Assembly: GCF_050459865.1 (NCBI RefSeq)
Contig: NZ_JBCMNM010000023.1
Coordinates: 1-64,000 of the forward strand
Direction: 5' to 3'
DNA: 64,000 nucleotides
Origin: Rummeliibacillus pycnus_B
GTDB lineage: Bacteria; Bacillota; Bacilli; Bacillales_A; Planococcaceae
Shown: positions 43,449-51,235 of the stretch, one piece after another
Position numbering within the stretch: the first letter of the stretch is position 1
How the letters are laid out: each line of letters starts with the position of its first letter
Made by a program: the position numbers and the translations under genes
Notes under the pieces: model-generated
What the model was told of the DNA's origin: nothing
Database searches by the model: none
What the model saw: the letters and a program-made list of their open reading frames with translations, nothing else

Positions 43449-44739
43449 AGATCAAATAGATTTTGTGCGACAACATGTCAAGAAAAACCGTATGCGGATT
43501 TTTACCACTATATTAGCAACAACTATGGGTTGTGCGTTTTTAATTGTATTAGCATCAATTGCATTTGGACTACAAGGTTCAATTAAGAAAGAAATTTTAT
43601 CAGATAGTGCTGTGACGAAGATCGAAGTATATAATTCCGATGAAAAGGGCATCGACAAGAAAGCCATTAAAGAAATCCCGAATGTTCAGGCATTAGGTGA
43701 AACAACTCAAATTACTACTGCAATAAATACAAATGTGAAATTTGAAAATCGTTCCGGTTTTGGCGATGTAAAATTCAATAATTTTGAAGAACAACAAAAA
43801 GCTAATATTAAATTATCGAAGGGTACATATCCTACAAAAGAGAACGAAATTGTTGTTGGCTATAATTTAGGACAAAGCTTATTGACTAAGAAGGAAGAAC
43901 AAAGTATTAAAGAGGAAAAAAATGAGGAAGGAACATCAAAAAAAGGTTATCAGCATTCATTATTAGGTAAAACGATTTCCTTATCCTTTACACCAGAGAA
44001 TGGAGATAAACATACGAAGGTACGACAATATAAAATAGTTGGAATTGGTGAAAAGCCTTCAAAAGAGTGGGCTATGGATACGAGTATACAACTAAGCGAT
44101 ACGATGAAGCCTAAAATTCTAAAGGATTATAATACAATAGTCGAAAAAGCGATGAAAGAAAAAGACTTTTACTATGTAAACTACTCCGTTTATGCAACAG
44201 ATATTGAAGCGGTTAAAGGTGTACTAAAAGAGTTAAAAGCGATGGATTTATCTGTCTATTCTGTAACTGAACAATTAGATCAATTAAATGTATTTTTCCT
44301 TGCCTTAAAAGTAGGACTTATCTTTGTAGGGACAATAGCGGTTTTAATTGCTTCTATTGGTATTTTCAATACGATGACAATGGCTGTAACTGAACGTACA
44401 CGTGAAATAGGTGTGATGAAGGCGATTGGTGCTGGTCCAAAGTTAATTCAAAGATTGTTTGTAATGGAAAGTGCTTATATAGGTATTTTAGGGACAGTTA
44501 TAGCAATTATTATTTCATATATCATTAGCTTTTTGGCGAATTTTGCATTGCCAAAAATCTTAGATGCGGTCATGCCTGATAGTGGTATTGAGAAAGCGGG
44601 AATTCAATTTTCAACAATACCATGGGAGCTTGTTGTAATTGCTTCATTGATTAGCATAGGTGTTGCTATTATGAGTGGTTGGCGTCCAGCTCGAAAGGCA
44701 ACGAAGATTGATGTCATCCAAGCATTACGTCAAGAATAA
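43438..44739 (+). CDS. ABC exporter permease, MacB/FtsX type
   Basis: 433 residues; GTG start with AAGGAGG 8 bases upstream, inside the end of the ATPase gene. One N-terminal helix (about 20-42), a large MacB_PCD extracellular domain (about 50-275), and three C-terminal helices of the FtsX domain (TREIGVMKAIGAGPKLIQRLF). Resembles B. subtilis YknZ/YtrF-type permeases. With the ATPase it forms a two-gene exporter. No resistance regulator is adjacent. Terminator follows. Confidence 0.9.
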   Translation: MQFRDQIDFVRQHVKKNRMRIFTTILATTMGCAFLIVLASIAFGLQGSIKKEILSDSAVTKIEVYNSDEKGIDKKAIKEIPNVQALGETTQITTAINTNVKFENRSGFGDVKFNNFEEQQKANIKLSKGTYPTKENEIVVGYNLGQSLLTKKEEQSIKEEKNEEGTSKKGYQHSLLGKTISLSFTPENGDKHTKVRQYKIVGIGEKPSKEWAMDTSIQLSDTMKPKILKDYNTIVEKAMKEKDFYYVNYSVYATDIEAVKGVLKELKAMDLSVYSVTEQLDQLNVFFLALKVGLIFVGTIAVLIASIGIFNTMTMAVTERTREIGVMKAIGAGPKLIQRLFVMESAYIGILGTVIAIIISYIISFLANFALPKILDAVMPDSGIEKAGIQFSTIPWELVVIASLISIGVAIMSGWRPARKATKIDVIQALRQE

Positions 44740-44752
44740 AAATAGTCTAAAT

Positions 44753-44790
44753 AAAAATCCCTGAGTCATCATAAGACTCGGGATTTTTAG
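44753..44790 (+). terminator. Terminator after ABC exporter
   Basis: AAAATCCC-GAGTC (44754-44767) pairs with GACTC-GGATTTT (44775-44787), then T. Confidence 0.88.
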
Positions 44791-44892
44791 CATTTATAGT
44801 TTAATTACATAATAGATAATTTGGTATTTCGTTTTAAGAAGTCCCGGTACGATATAATCAGCTGTAGGATAAGAAAGCTGGTGGTAGATTTG

Positions 44893-45417
44893 ATGAATAA
44901 AGATTTTTATAAAGGAGAAAATTTTTGGAATAAGGATCCTAAAAATAAGCGTCACGAGTACCCTATTAACGATGAAATTATAAAAAAGGCGGAAAATATA
45001 TTGGATGTTCACTTCCCATCGTCATTTATTGAATTGATGAAAAAACAAAACGGTGGAGAACTTAATTATCCTTATTTTACAGAATACAAAGAGTCACTTC
45101 CGAGCATAGAGCCTATACACTTTAGAAAAGATGATTTGGGTATATTATCCTCCAAGGAATTGTTAGCAGAATCAGATCTGCCAAAAGAACTTATTGTTCT
45201 TTGGACAAATTGCCACGAATGGATTGTTTTGGATTATCGAAAAGGGAATGAAAATCCATCTGTTGTATATATAGTGGAAAACTACTTTACAGAGGAAATA
45301 GAATGGGAGTTTCATAAGATTGCGGATACTTTTGATGACCTATTAAATCAATTGTTCCGAATAAGTCCGAAAAAAGCAAAGAATCGAAAAGGATTTTTTA
45401 AACGAAAAAGGCGGTAA
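44893..45417 (+). CDS. SMI1/KNR4 (SUKH) family protein
   Basis: 174 residues from the ATG at 44893 (GGTGG upstream); a TTG at 44821 gives 24 more residues without a site. One SUKH domain: NDEIIKKAENILDVHFPSSFIELMKKQNGG, the typical opening, and WTNCHEWIVLDYR. The tail is strongly basic (GFFKRKRR). Many SUKH proteins are immunity proteins of contact-dependent or secreted toxins; here no toxin gene is adjacent, so it is an orphan. Could also be a housekeeping SUKH protein. Confidence 0.85.
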   Translation: MNKDFYKGENFWNKDPKNKRHEYPINDEIIKKAENILDVHFPSSFIELMKKQNGGELNYPYFTEYKESLPSIEPIHFRKDDLGILSSKELLAESDLPKELIVLWTNCHEWIVLDYRKGNENPSVVYIVENYFTEEIEWEFHKIADTFDDLLNQLFRISPKKAKNRKGFFKRKRR

Positions 45418-45423
45418 GCAAAT

Positions 45424-45458
45424 AAAAGCACATTACTGATAGGTAATGTCCTTTTATT
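45424..45458 (+). terminator. Terminator after SUKH gene
   Basis: AAAAG-ACATTAC (45424-45436) pairs with GTAATGT-CTTTT (45443-45455), single C-C mismatch. Confidence 0.8.
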
Positions 45459-45469
45459 GTAGATGAAGT

Positions 45470-45612
45470 AGTGGTTTGTTTACTTACAAATTCGATAAAT
45501 CGCTTTACTACTGGAGAGGCGTAACCTTGTTTAGGTCAAACCCATCATTGTTGTTCGAGCAAGTCGGATGATTAAGCTTAATAGGAATAACTTTTTCTGA
45601 GTTAAGCATTTT
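45470..45612 (-). pseudogene. C-terminal relic of a LysR-type regulator
   Basis: Minus strand translation gives MLNSEKVIPIKLNHP in one frame, ARTTMMGL in the next and YASPVVKRFIEFVSK in the third. Read together they match the usual end of LysR regulators (proline-containing strand, then 'S-P-V-x-R-F-I-E-F'). At least two frameshifts and loss of the N-terminal HTH and most of the effector domain make this a decayed remnant. It is squeezed between the SUKH terminator and the katA terminator. Confidence 0.55.
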
Positions 45613-45627
45613 AAACCAAAATAAAGA

Positions 45628-45672
45628 GACTGTAGACAAACCTTACTTTCATCAAGTTTGCCTACAGTCTTT
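45628..45672. terminator. Bidirectional terminator of katA
   Basis: GACTGTAG-CAAAC (45628-45641) pairs with GTTTG-CTACAGTC (45656-45669); T run on the plus side, TCTCTTTATTTT on the minus side. Confidence 0.88.
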
Positions 45673-45705
45673 TTTAGGATATGAATGTTGAATTATTAGA
45701 AAATC

Positions 45706-47190
45706 TTAGTGGTATTGAACTTCTTTCAGTACATCGATCTTGTTGATCTCGATACCCATTGCTTTTGCAACGCCTTCACCATATTTAGGATCTGCTTTGA
45801 AGCAGTGGATGATGTGACGTTCTTTGATGAAATATTCAACACCTTCCATGTTACGAGCAGTGTTTTCGAATAGACGCTGTTGTTCATCTGGGCTCATGAT
45901 GTTGAATAATTTCCCTGGTTGTTCGAAGTAGTTATCATCGTCTTCGCGGAAGTCAAAGATATCTGCTGGACCTGCTTCTTCGCTTGGATTTTTGAACTCA
46001 GGTTGTTCTTTCCATTCACCATAGCTATTTGGCTCGTAGTGTAATGTGCTACCTAAGTTGCCATCTGTACGCATTGCACCATCGCGGTGGAAGTTGTGTA
46101 CTGGGCATTTTGGAGCGTTAACTGGAATTAAGTTGTGATTTACACCTAAACGGTAACGTTCAGCATCAGCATATGCGAATAAACGAGCTTGTAACATTCG
46201 GTCTGGTGAGAAGCTAATACCAGGAACTACGTTTGAAGGAGCAAATGCAGCTTGTTCCACTTCAGCAAAGTAGTTAGCTGGGTTACGGTTTAACTCGAAT
46301 TCACCAACTTCAATTAGTGGGAAGTCTTTTTTATACCAAACTTTAGTTAGATCGAATGGGTTATATGGATGATTTTTAGCTTGTTCGTCAGTCATCACTT
46401 GGATTGACATCGTCCATTTAGGGAAATCGCCTTTTTCAATTGATTCGTAAAGGTCACGTTGTGAAGATTCACGATCTTTTGCTACAACTCCTTCTGCTTC
46501 TTCATCAGAAAGGTTTTGGATACCTTGTTGAGTTGTGAAGTGGAATTTCACATAAAAGCGTTCGTTATCAGCATTAATCATTGAATAAGTGTGAGAACCA
46601 AAACCGTGCATATGACGGTAGTCAGTTGGGATACCACGATCGCCCATCACATAAGTTATTTGGTGTAATGCTTCGGGAAGATTTGTCCAGAAGTCCCAGT
46701 TGTTATTTGCAGAACGCATATTAGTACGTGGGTCACGTTTAACAGCGTGGTTTAAGTCAGGGAAATGCATTGCATCACGGAAGAAGAATACGGGTGTGTT
46801 GTTACCAACTAAATCCCAGTTACCTTGTTCTGTGTAGAATTTTAATGCAAAACCACGGATATCACGTTCAGCATCAGCAGCACCACGTTCACCAGCTACA
46901 GTAGAGAAACGAGCGAACATTTCTGTTTTCTTACCAACTTCTGAGAAGATTGCTGCTTTTGTATATTTAGTAATGTCATGAGTTACGGTGAAAGTACCGA
47001 ATGCACCTGAACCTTTTGCGTGCATACGACGTTCTGGAATTACTTCACGGTTGAAGTTTGCTAATTTTTCAATTAACCAAACATCTTGTAAAAGTACTGG
47101 GCCACGTTTACCTGCAGTCATCGAGTTTGTGTTACTTACGACAGGAGCACCAGCGGCAGTAGTTAACTTTTTGTTGTGTTCATTTGTCAT
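45706..47190 (-). CDS. katA: Catalase, KatA type
   Basis: 494 residues, monofunctional heme catalase of the small-subunit type. Active-site H57 in RRMHAKGSGAFGTF, catalytic N130 in VGNNTPVFF, heme-ligand Y340 in RLFAYADAERYRLG. It removes hydrogen peroxide in the cytoplasm. GGAGG precedes the ATG. A promoter with a PerR box at its -35 edge lies upstream, so peroxide should induce it. Complete; length is normal for the clade. Confidence 0.97.
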   Translation of the reverse strand: MTNEHNKKLTTAAGAPVVSNTNSMTAGKRGPVLLQDVWLIEKLANFNREVIPERRMHAKGSGAFGTFTVTHDITKYTKAAIFSEVGKKTEMFARFSTVAGERGAADAERDIRGFALKFYTEQGNWDLVGNNTPVFFFRDAMHFPDLNHAVKRDPRTNMRSANNNWDFWTNLPEALHQITYVMGDRGIPTDYRHMHGFGSHTYSMINADNERFYVKFHFTTQQGIQNLSDEEAEGVVAKDRESSQRDLYESIEKGDFPKWTMSIQVMTDEQAKNHPYNPFDLTKVWYKKDFPLIEVGEFELNRNPANYFAEVEQAAFAPSNVVPGISFSPDRMLQARLFAYADAERYRLGVNHNLIPVNAPKCPVHNFHRDGAMRTDGNLGSTLHYEPNSYGEWKEQPEFKNPSEEAGPADIFDFREDDDNYFEQPGKLFNIMSPDEQQRLFENTARNMEGVEYFIKERHIIHCFKADPKYGEGVAKAMGIEINKIDVLKEVQYH

Positions 47191-47237
47191 GAAATCATTC
47201 CTCCTATTAAAATCTTAGAATTACCTCTTCGAACACA

Positions 47238-47266
47238 ACTATAACAGATTGATAATTGAAAGTAAA
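47238..47266 (-). promoter_or_regulatory. katA promoter
   Basis: Minus strand TTTACT (47261-47266), 17-base spacer, TATAGT (47238-47243). Confidence 0.72.
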
Positions 47267-47281
47267 TTATAATAATTATTT
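47267..47281. promoter_or_regulatory. PerR box at katA
   Basis: TTATAATAATTATTT matches TTATAATNATTATAA at all but two positions and abuts the katA -35. Confidence 0.75.
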
Positions 47282-47424
47282 TTAAGGAATATTTATTTTT
47301 AAAAAAGGAATATAAATAGTTAAACAATTAATGTAATATTATTGCAGGTTTTATTAATAAAAGTGTTGAATCATCAAAGAGTAGGTGGGATTTAACTGAG
47401 AAAAATATGTCAAATAATTTCACA

Positions 47425-47439
47425 TTATAATAATTATTA
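47425..47439. promoter_or_regulatory. Second PerR/Fur-type box
   Basis: TTATAATAATTATTA differs from TTATAATNATTATAA at one position. It is 235 bases upstream of katA and 438 bases before the polysaccharide operon; its target is unclear. Confidence 0.6.
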
Positions 47440-47506
47440 TTATCAATATGGCGATATATGTCGTATTAATTGAAAATGAAAATATACATATTTCGCTATG
47501 ATTCTT

Positions 47507-47704
47507 TTAGAACGAACATGCGAAAATAGACTTAGCTTTGCTAAGCGGGGTATTAGTAGACTGGAAAGGTATTCGAAGTGTATTTTTAGGGTAAGGTGTA
47601 CTGTTATTAACAGTGACTTGCATCATCTTAAAAAACAAGCGATTTTTTTCATATGAATTCTCCATACAGATTGATAAAATAAATTTGAGGATGGTCCATT
47701 TCAA
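47507..47704 (-). CDS. Possible small protein, 65 residues
   Basis: TTG start with a very strong AAAAAGGAGG 6 bases upstream. The N terminus is hydrophobic (MKWTILKFILSIC), the rest polar and Ser/Thr/Pro-rich without a recognisable domain. An out-of-frame ATG 5 bases later would give only 16 codons. The binding site is the main support; a degraded gene is equally possible. Confidence 0.3.
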   Translation of the reverse strand: MKWTILKFILSICMENSYEKNRLFFKMMQVTVNNSTPYPKNTLRIPFQSTNTPLSKAKSIFACSF

Positions 47705-47862
47705 AATGAACCTCCTTTTTAATTTGTATTGCCTGCCTAATTATTGAATAAACTCTAACAGATAATGGGGTTTGTTCAGGTAAACATGTTAATATAACCT
47801 TATTACTATGGTCAGTCGATGATAAGAAGAAATTTTAAAATTGAAGGAAGGTATATAGTAAG

Positions 47863-48774
47863 ATGAATAGCACAATAAATCCTCCAATTGTACAACATTC
47901 AAAATTAGTTGAGTTTCAAGAGTTTTTTAGGTTTTTCAATTTTATTTCTAATAATAATAAACGAACAAAAAGTCCATTGACCTTAATATTTATTAATATT
48001 AAAAATACTTCTCAAAAAAGCAATTTGAATACTTCGAAAATAGAAATGCAATACGAGAATACGAACCAATTTCTATCCGATACATTAAGGGGATCGGATA
48101 TATTAACAAAACTCCCAGACTATGAAGGTTGGTTAATTATGCTGCCAAACTCAAAAGAATTAGAGGGAATTTATTATTTAAACAGAATAAATAAGGCAAG
48201 AGAAGAAGTCTTAATAATGCAGGAAATTAAATGGTGTTCAAGTATAGTTGAAATTAATAATACTCAAGCCTCATTTGAAGAAATTTATATAGATGGGACC
48301 AATGCTTTAAAAGAAGTATTAGCAGAAGAAGCATTTTCTTATAAAGCGGTAGCAAAATATCAAATACCAGAATCTGATACTTTAAAAGTGAGTATTATAG
48401 AAAATGACCAAATTACAAACAATATTTTTCATGAAATGATGGGAAAAATAGACGTCGAAAATTTTGAATTAGATATACGTTCTTTTTTTGATGGTCAAAG
48501 TTTTCTAGATTCCTCTTGGTATCACTCTGATCATATGCATTTAATATTAATGAACTACGCCTTACCTAAAAAGAATGGTTTGCAATTGTTACATGAATTA
48601 CGTTCGATGCCAAATAACGGAAAATATATTATTTATATTATTTCGAAACAACAGGCGCCAGAAGATATGATTTATGCTTATGAATCGGGAGTAGATGGTT
48701 TTATTATTAAACCGTTTAATTTAAGTGTAGTAAGAGCAGAGTTAAAACAAATGATTAAGAGGATTCGAATATAA
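47863..48774 (+). CDS. Degenerate GGDEF domain fused to pseudo-receiver domain
   Basis: 303 residues, soluble, no membrane helix. Residues about 35-165 fit a GGDEF fold: the catalytic motif is replaced by PDYEG (85-89), but the I-site RGSD (76-79) stands five residues before it, as in true cyclases. Residues about 173-303 form a receiver domain in which the phospho-acceptor is Asn231 (LILMNYALPKKNG); E180/D182 and K283 (IIKPF) remain. It cannot make c-di-GMP and should not be phosphorylated in the classical way, so it is probably a c-di-GMP-binding regulator. First gene of the polysaccharide operon. Confidence 0.82.
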   Translation: MNSTINPPIVQHSKLVEFQEFFRFFNFISNNNKRTKSPLTLIFINIKNTSQKSNLNTSKIEMQYENTNQFLSDTLRGSDILTKLPDYEGWLIMLPNSKELEGIYYLNRINKAREEVLIMQEIKWCSSIVEINNTQASFEEIYIDGTNALKEVLAEEAFSYKAVAKYQIPESDTLKVSIIENDQITNNIFHEMMGKIDVENFELDIRSFFDGQSFLDSSWYHSDHMHLILMNYALPKKNGLQLLHELRSMPNNGKYIIYIISKQQAPEDMIYAYESGVDGFIIKPFNLSVVRAELKQMIKRIRI

Positions 48775-49805
48775 TGAGTAAAATATTACTTTTGATAATA
48801 GCTATTCTTTGTATCGCTGTACTAATTATTTGTGGTTCTCTTTATCTTATTAATAATCGAATGCTACAAATGCAAAATGATAATAAAGTGCAGAAAAATA
48901 TAGAAGAATTTTTACCACTATGCTATCGCTACTTTATAGAAGGTTATCCAACTGAAACTCTTGAGAATATTCAAAACCCCCACCAAATCAAAGCAATGGA
49001 AATAATTCTTACAAAATATATACATTTGTTAAGCGATCAGGATGTCATTATTCGGATACACTCATATGCTGAAAAAAACCTTTATGTACATTATAAAAAA
49101 AATCTTAGAAGCAGAAGATGGGGCATACGTATAAACGCTTTATATAAAATACTCGACTTTCAAATGCAGTCTTTAGCGCCTGATGTATTGGAACTTTTAA
49201 ATAGTTCGAGGGAATTTTCGCAAAAAGAGTATTTTGAAATGTACAAAGTTATCGCACTTTTAATGCCTGAACAATTAATGAAGCCATTAAAAAGCTCTAC
49301 TAATAGAATAAGTAATACTGAATTATACAATGTATTAGTTTTATTGGAAGAAGATAGTATAAAAGAAATAATGCAAACCTTTGTATCGTTAACGCAAAAT
49401 CAAAAAATTGCAGTTATCGATACAATAGGATCTAAAAGTTTGTTAGAGTGCAGAGATTTCCTTCATCAAGCGATAAAAGATGAGAATATAGAAATTCGTC
49501 TACATGCATTAAAGGCGATATTAGAAATAGGTTTTGTTCAATCAATTGAAGTGTATGAACCATTTTTTTATGCAGATGATTGGAGAGAAAGAATGTTATT
49601 TGCAAAATTACTAAAATATTTTCTATTAGATGAAATAATGGATTACCTAAAAGTTTTGATATCTGATCGCTCATGGTGGGTGAGATATCATACAGTGCAA
49701 ATGATTGCAGATCAAAAGAATGGTGAGAAAGTACTAAAGGTACTTTATAGACAAACAGAAGATCCGTACGCTAAAGAGATTATTTTAGAGTCGTTAGGAG
49801 CATAA
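48774..49805 (+). CDS. Membrane-anchored HEAT-like repeat protein
   Basis: 343 residues. One N-terminal membrane helix (about 4-28, LLLIIAILCIAVLIICGSLYL), then an all-helical body of about 300 residues with HEAT-like repeats, clearest at the C terminus (EIRLHALKAILEIGF, WRERMLFAKLLKYFL, WWVRYHTVQMIAD). The stop of the preceding gene overlaps its ATG by one base, and the glycosyltransferase begins 2 bases after its stop. A scaffold between the pseudo-receiver and the membrane synthase is a reasonable inference; no catalysis is expected. Confidence 0.8.
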   Translation: MSKILLLIIAILCIAVLIICGSLYLINNRMLQMQNDNKVQKNIEEFLPLCYRYFIEGYPTETLENIQNPHQIKAMEIILTKYIHLLSDQDVIIRIHSYAEKNLYVHYKKNLRSRRWGIRINALYKILDFQMQSLAPDVLELLNSSREFSQKEYFEMYKVIALLMPEQLMKPLKSSTNRISNTELYNVLVLLEEDSIKEIMQTFVSLTQNQKIAVIDTIGSKSLLECRDFLHQAIKDENIEIRLHALKAILEIGFVQSIEVYEPFFYADDWRERMLFAKLLKYFLLDEIMDYLKVLISDRSWWVRYHTVQMIADQKNGEKVLKVLYRQTEDPYAKEIILESLGA

Positions 49806-49807
49806 AA

Positions 49808-51235
49808 ATGGATTATTTAATAAAACAAATTCTATATCATCCATTTATATATTTAGTATTGATTTATGTGCTAATTATCGTAGTTAGTTATACGATTATG
49901 TTAATTTTTTCTTTATTTACTTTATGGAAAGATCGCCAATTAGATAAATTAAATCTATATGAAGAATTAAATGATATTCAGTTCTCAAAACCAGTGTCCG
50001 TATTAGTTCCTGCATACAATGAGCAGCAAAATATTATAGATACAGTTCAATCATTGTTATGCATAAATTATCCTGAATATGAAATTATCATTATTAATGA
50101 TGGATCGACAGATAAAACGCTCGATGTCTTAATAAAAAATTTCAAAATGGAAAAAGTAGAAAAAGTGGTTCGAAAGCAAATTGATACGAATTCAATACGA
50201 GCAGTATACCAATCTACAATTAATAAAAAAATATTATTAGTAGATAAAGAAAATGGTGGAAAAGCAGATGCATTGAATTGCGGTATAAATGTATCGAAGT
50301 ATCCTTATTTTTGTTCAATTGATGGTGATTGCATTTTAGATACCAATTCGTTATTACGAGTAATGGAACCAATAATTCAATCGGATGATGTCATTGCAAC
50401 TGGAGGAAGCGTAAAAATTGCAAATGGATCAGATATACAAATGGGCTCGATCATGAGTTTAGGATTTTCGAAAAAACCACTTGTTGTGATGCAAGTTATT
50501 GAATATTTCCGTGCATTTTTAATGGGAAGAATTGCTTTTAGTAAGTCAAATATGGTTTTGATTATTTCAGGTGCTTTCAGTGTATTTGCAAAAAAATATG
50601 TAATTGAAGCAGGGGGATATCTAACAAATACAATTGGTGAAGACATGGAGTTGGTAGTGCGGCTTCATCGATTAACGAGAGAAAAAAAGGAAAAGAAAAA
50701 AATTCTCTTCGTTCCAGATCCAGTATGCTGGACAGAAGCACCTGAAACAGTTCATACACTTCGAAAACAAAGGAGTCGTTGGCATCAAGGGTTAATGGAA
50801 AGTCTATGGAAAAATCGTCAGATGATGCTAAATCCAAAATACGGGCGCATTGGAATGATTGCTTTTCCTTATTATTTTATTATTGAATGTTTAGGTCCTA
50901 TTGTGGAATTGGGAGGATATATCTATGTGATTTATGCATTCTTTACAGGAAAAGTCTATTTTGAATTTGCTGTTCTATTGTTATTGCTGTTTATTTTGTA
51001 TGGAACGTTATTCTCTATGCTGTCAATCATATTAGAAAGTTGGACAATGAAAAGCTATCCTAAAATAAAAGACTTATTCAATCTATTAATCCTCTCCTTT
51101 ACAGAAGTTTTATGGTATAAACCTTTAACTTTACTATTTAGATTTGAAGGGCTTATTAATTATTTTGCTGGTAAAAGAAGTTGGGGGGAAATGACCAGAA
51201 AAGGTTTAGATAGGAAAGAGGGGGATACAGAATGA
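49808..51235 (+). CDS. Processive family 2 glycosyltransferase
   Basis: 475 residues. N-terminal helix (about 13-40), a GT2 domain with DGSTD (98-102), DGD (172-174), the ED pair (278-279) and QRSRW (321-325, the QxxRW motif of processive synthases), and C-terminal helices (about 345-460). Related to BcsA, PgaC and hyaluronan synthases, so it should polymerise and export a beta-linked polysaccharide from a nucleotide sugar. No PilZ domain: c-di-GMP control would need another subunit, such as the degenerate GGDEF protein. Overlaps the next gene by 4 bases. Confidence 0.92.
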   Translation: MDYLIKQILYHPFIYLVLIYVLIIVVSYTIMLIFSLFTLWKDRQLDKLNLYEELNDIQFSKPVSVLVPAYNEQQNIIDTVQSLLCINYPEYEIIIINDGSTDKTLDVLIKNFKMEKVEKVVRKQIDTNSIRAVYQSTINKKILLVDKENGGKADALNCGINVSKYPYFCSIDGDCILDTNSLLRVMEPIIQSDDVIATGGSVKIANGSDIQMGSIMSLGFSKKPLVVMQVIEYFRAFLMGRIAFSKSNMVLIISGAFSVFAKKYVIEAGGYLTNTIGEDMELVVRLHRLTREKKEKKKILFVPDPVCWTEAPETVHTLRKQRSRWHQGLMESLWKNRQMMLNPKYGRIGMIAFPYYFIIECLGPIVELGGYIYVIYAFFTGKVYFEFAVLLLLLFILYGTLFSMLSIILESWTMKSYPKIKDLFNLLILSFTEVLWYKPLTLLFRFEGLINYFAGKRSWGEMTRKGLDRKEGDTE

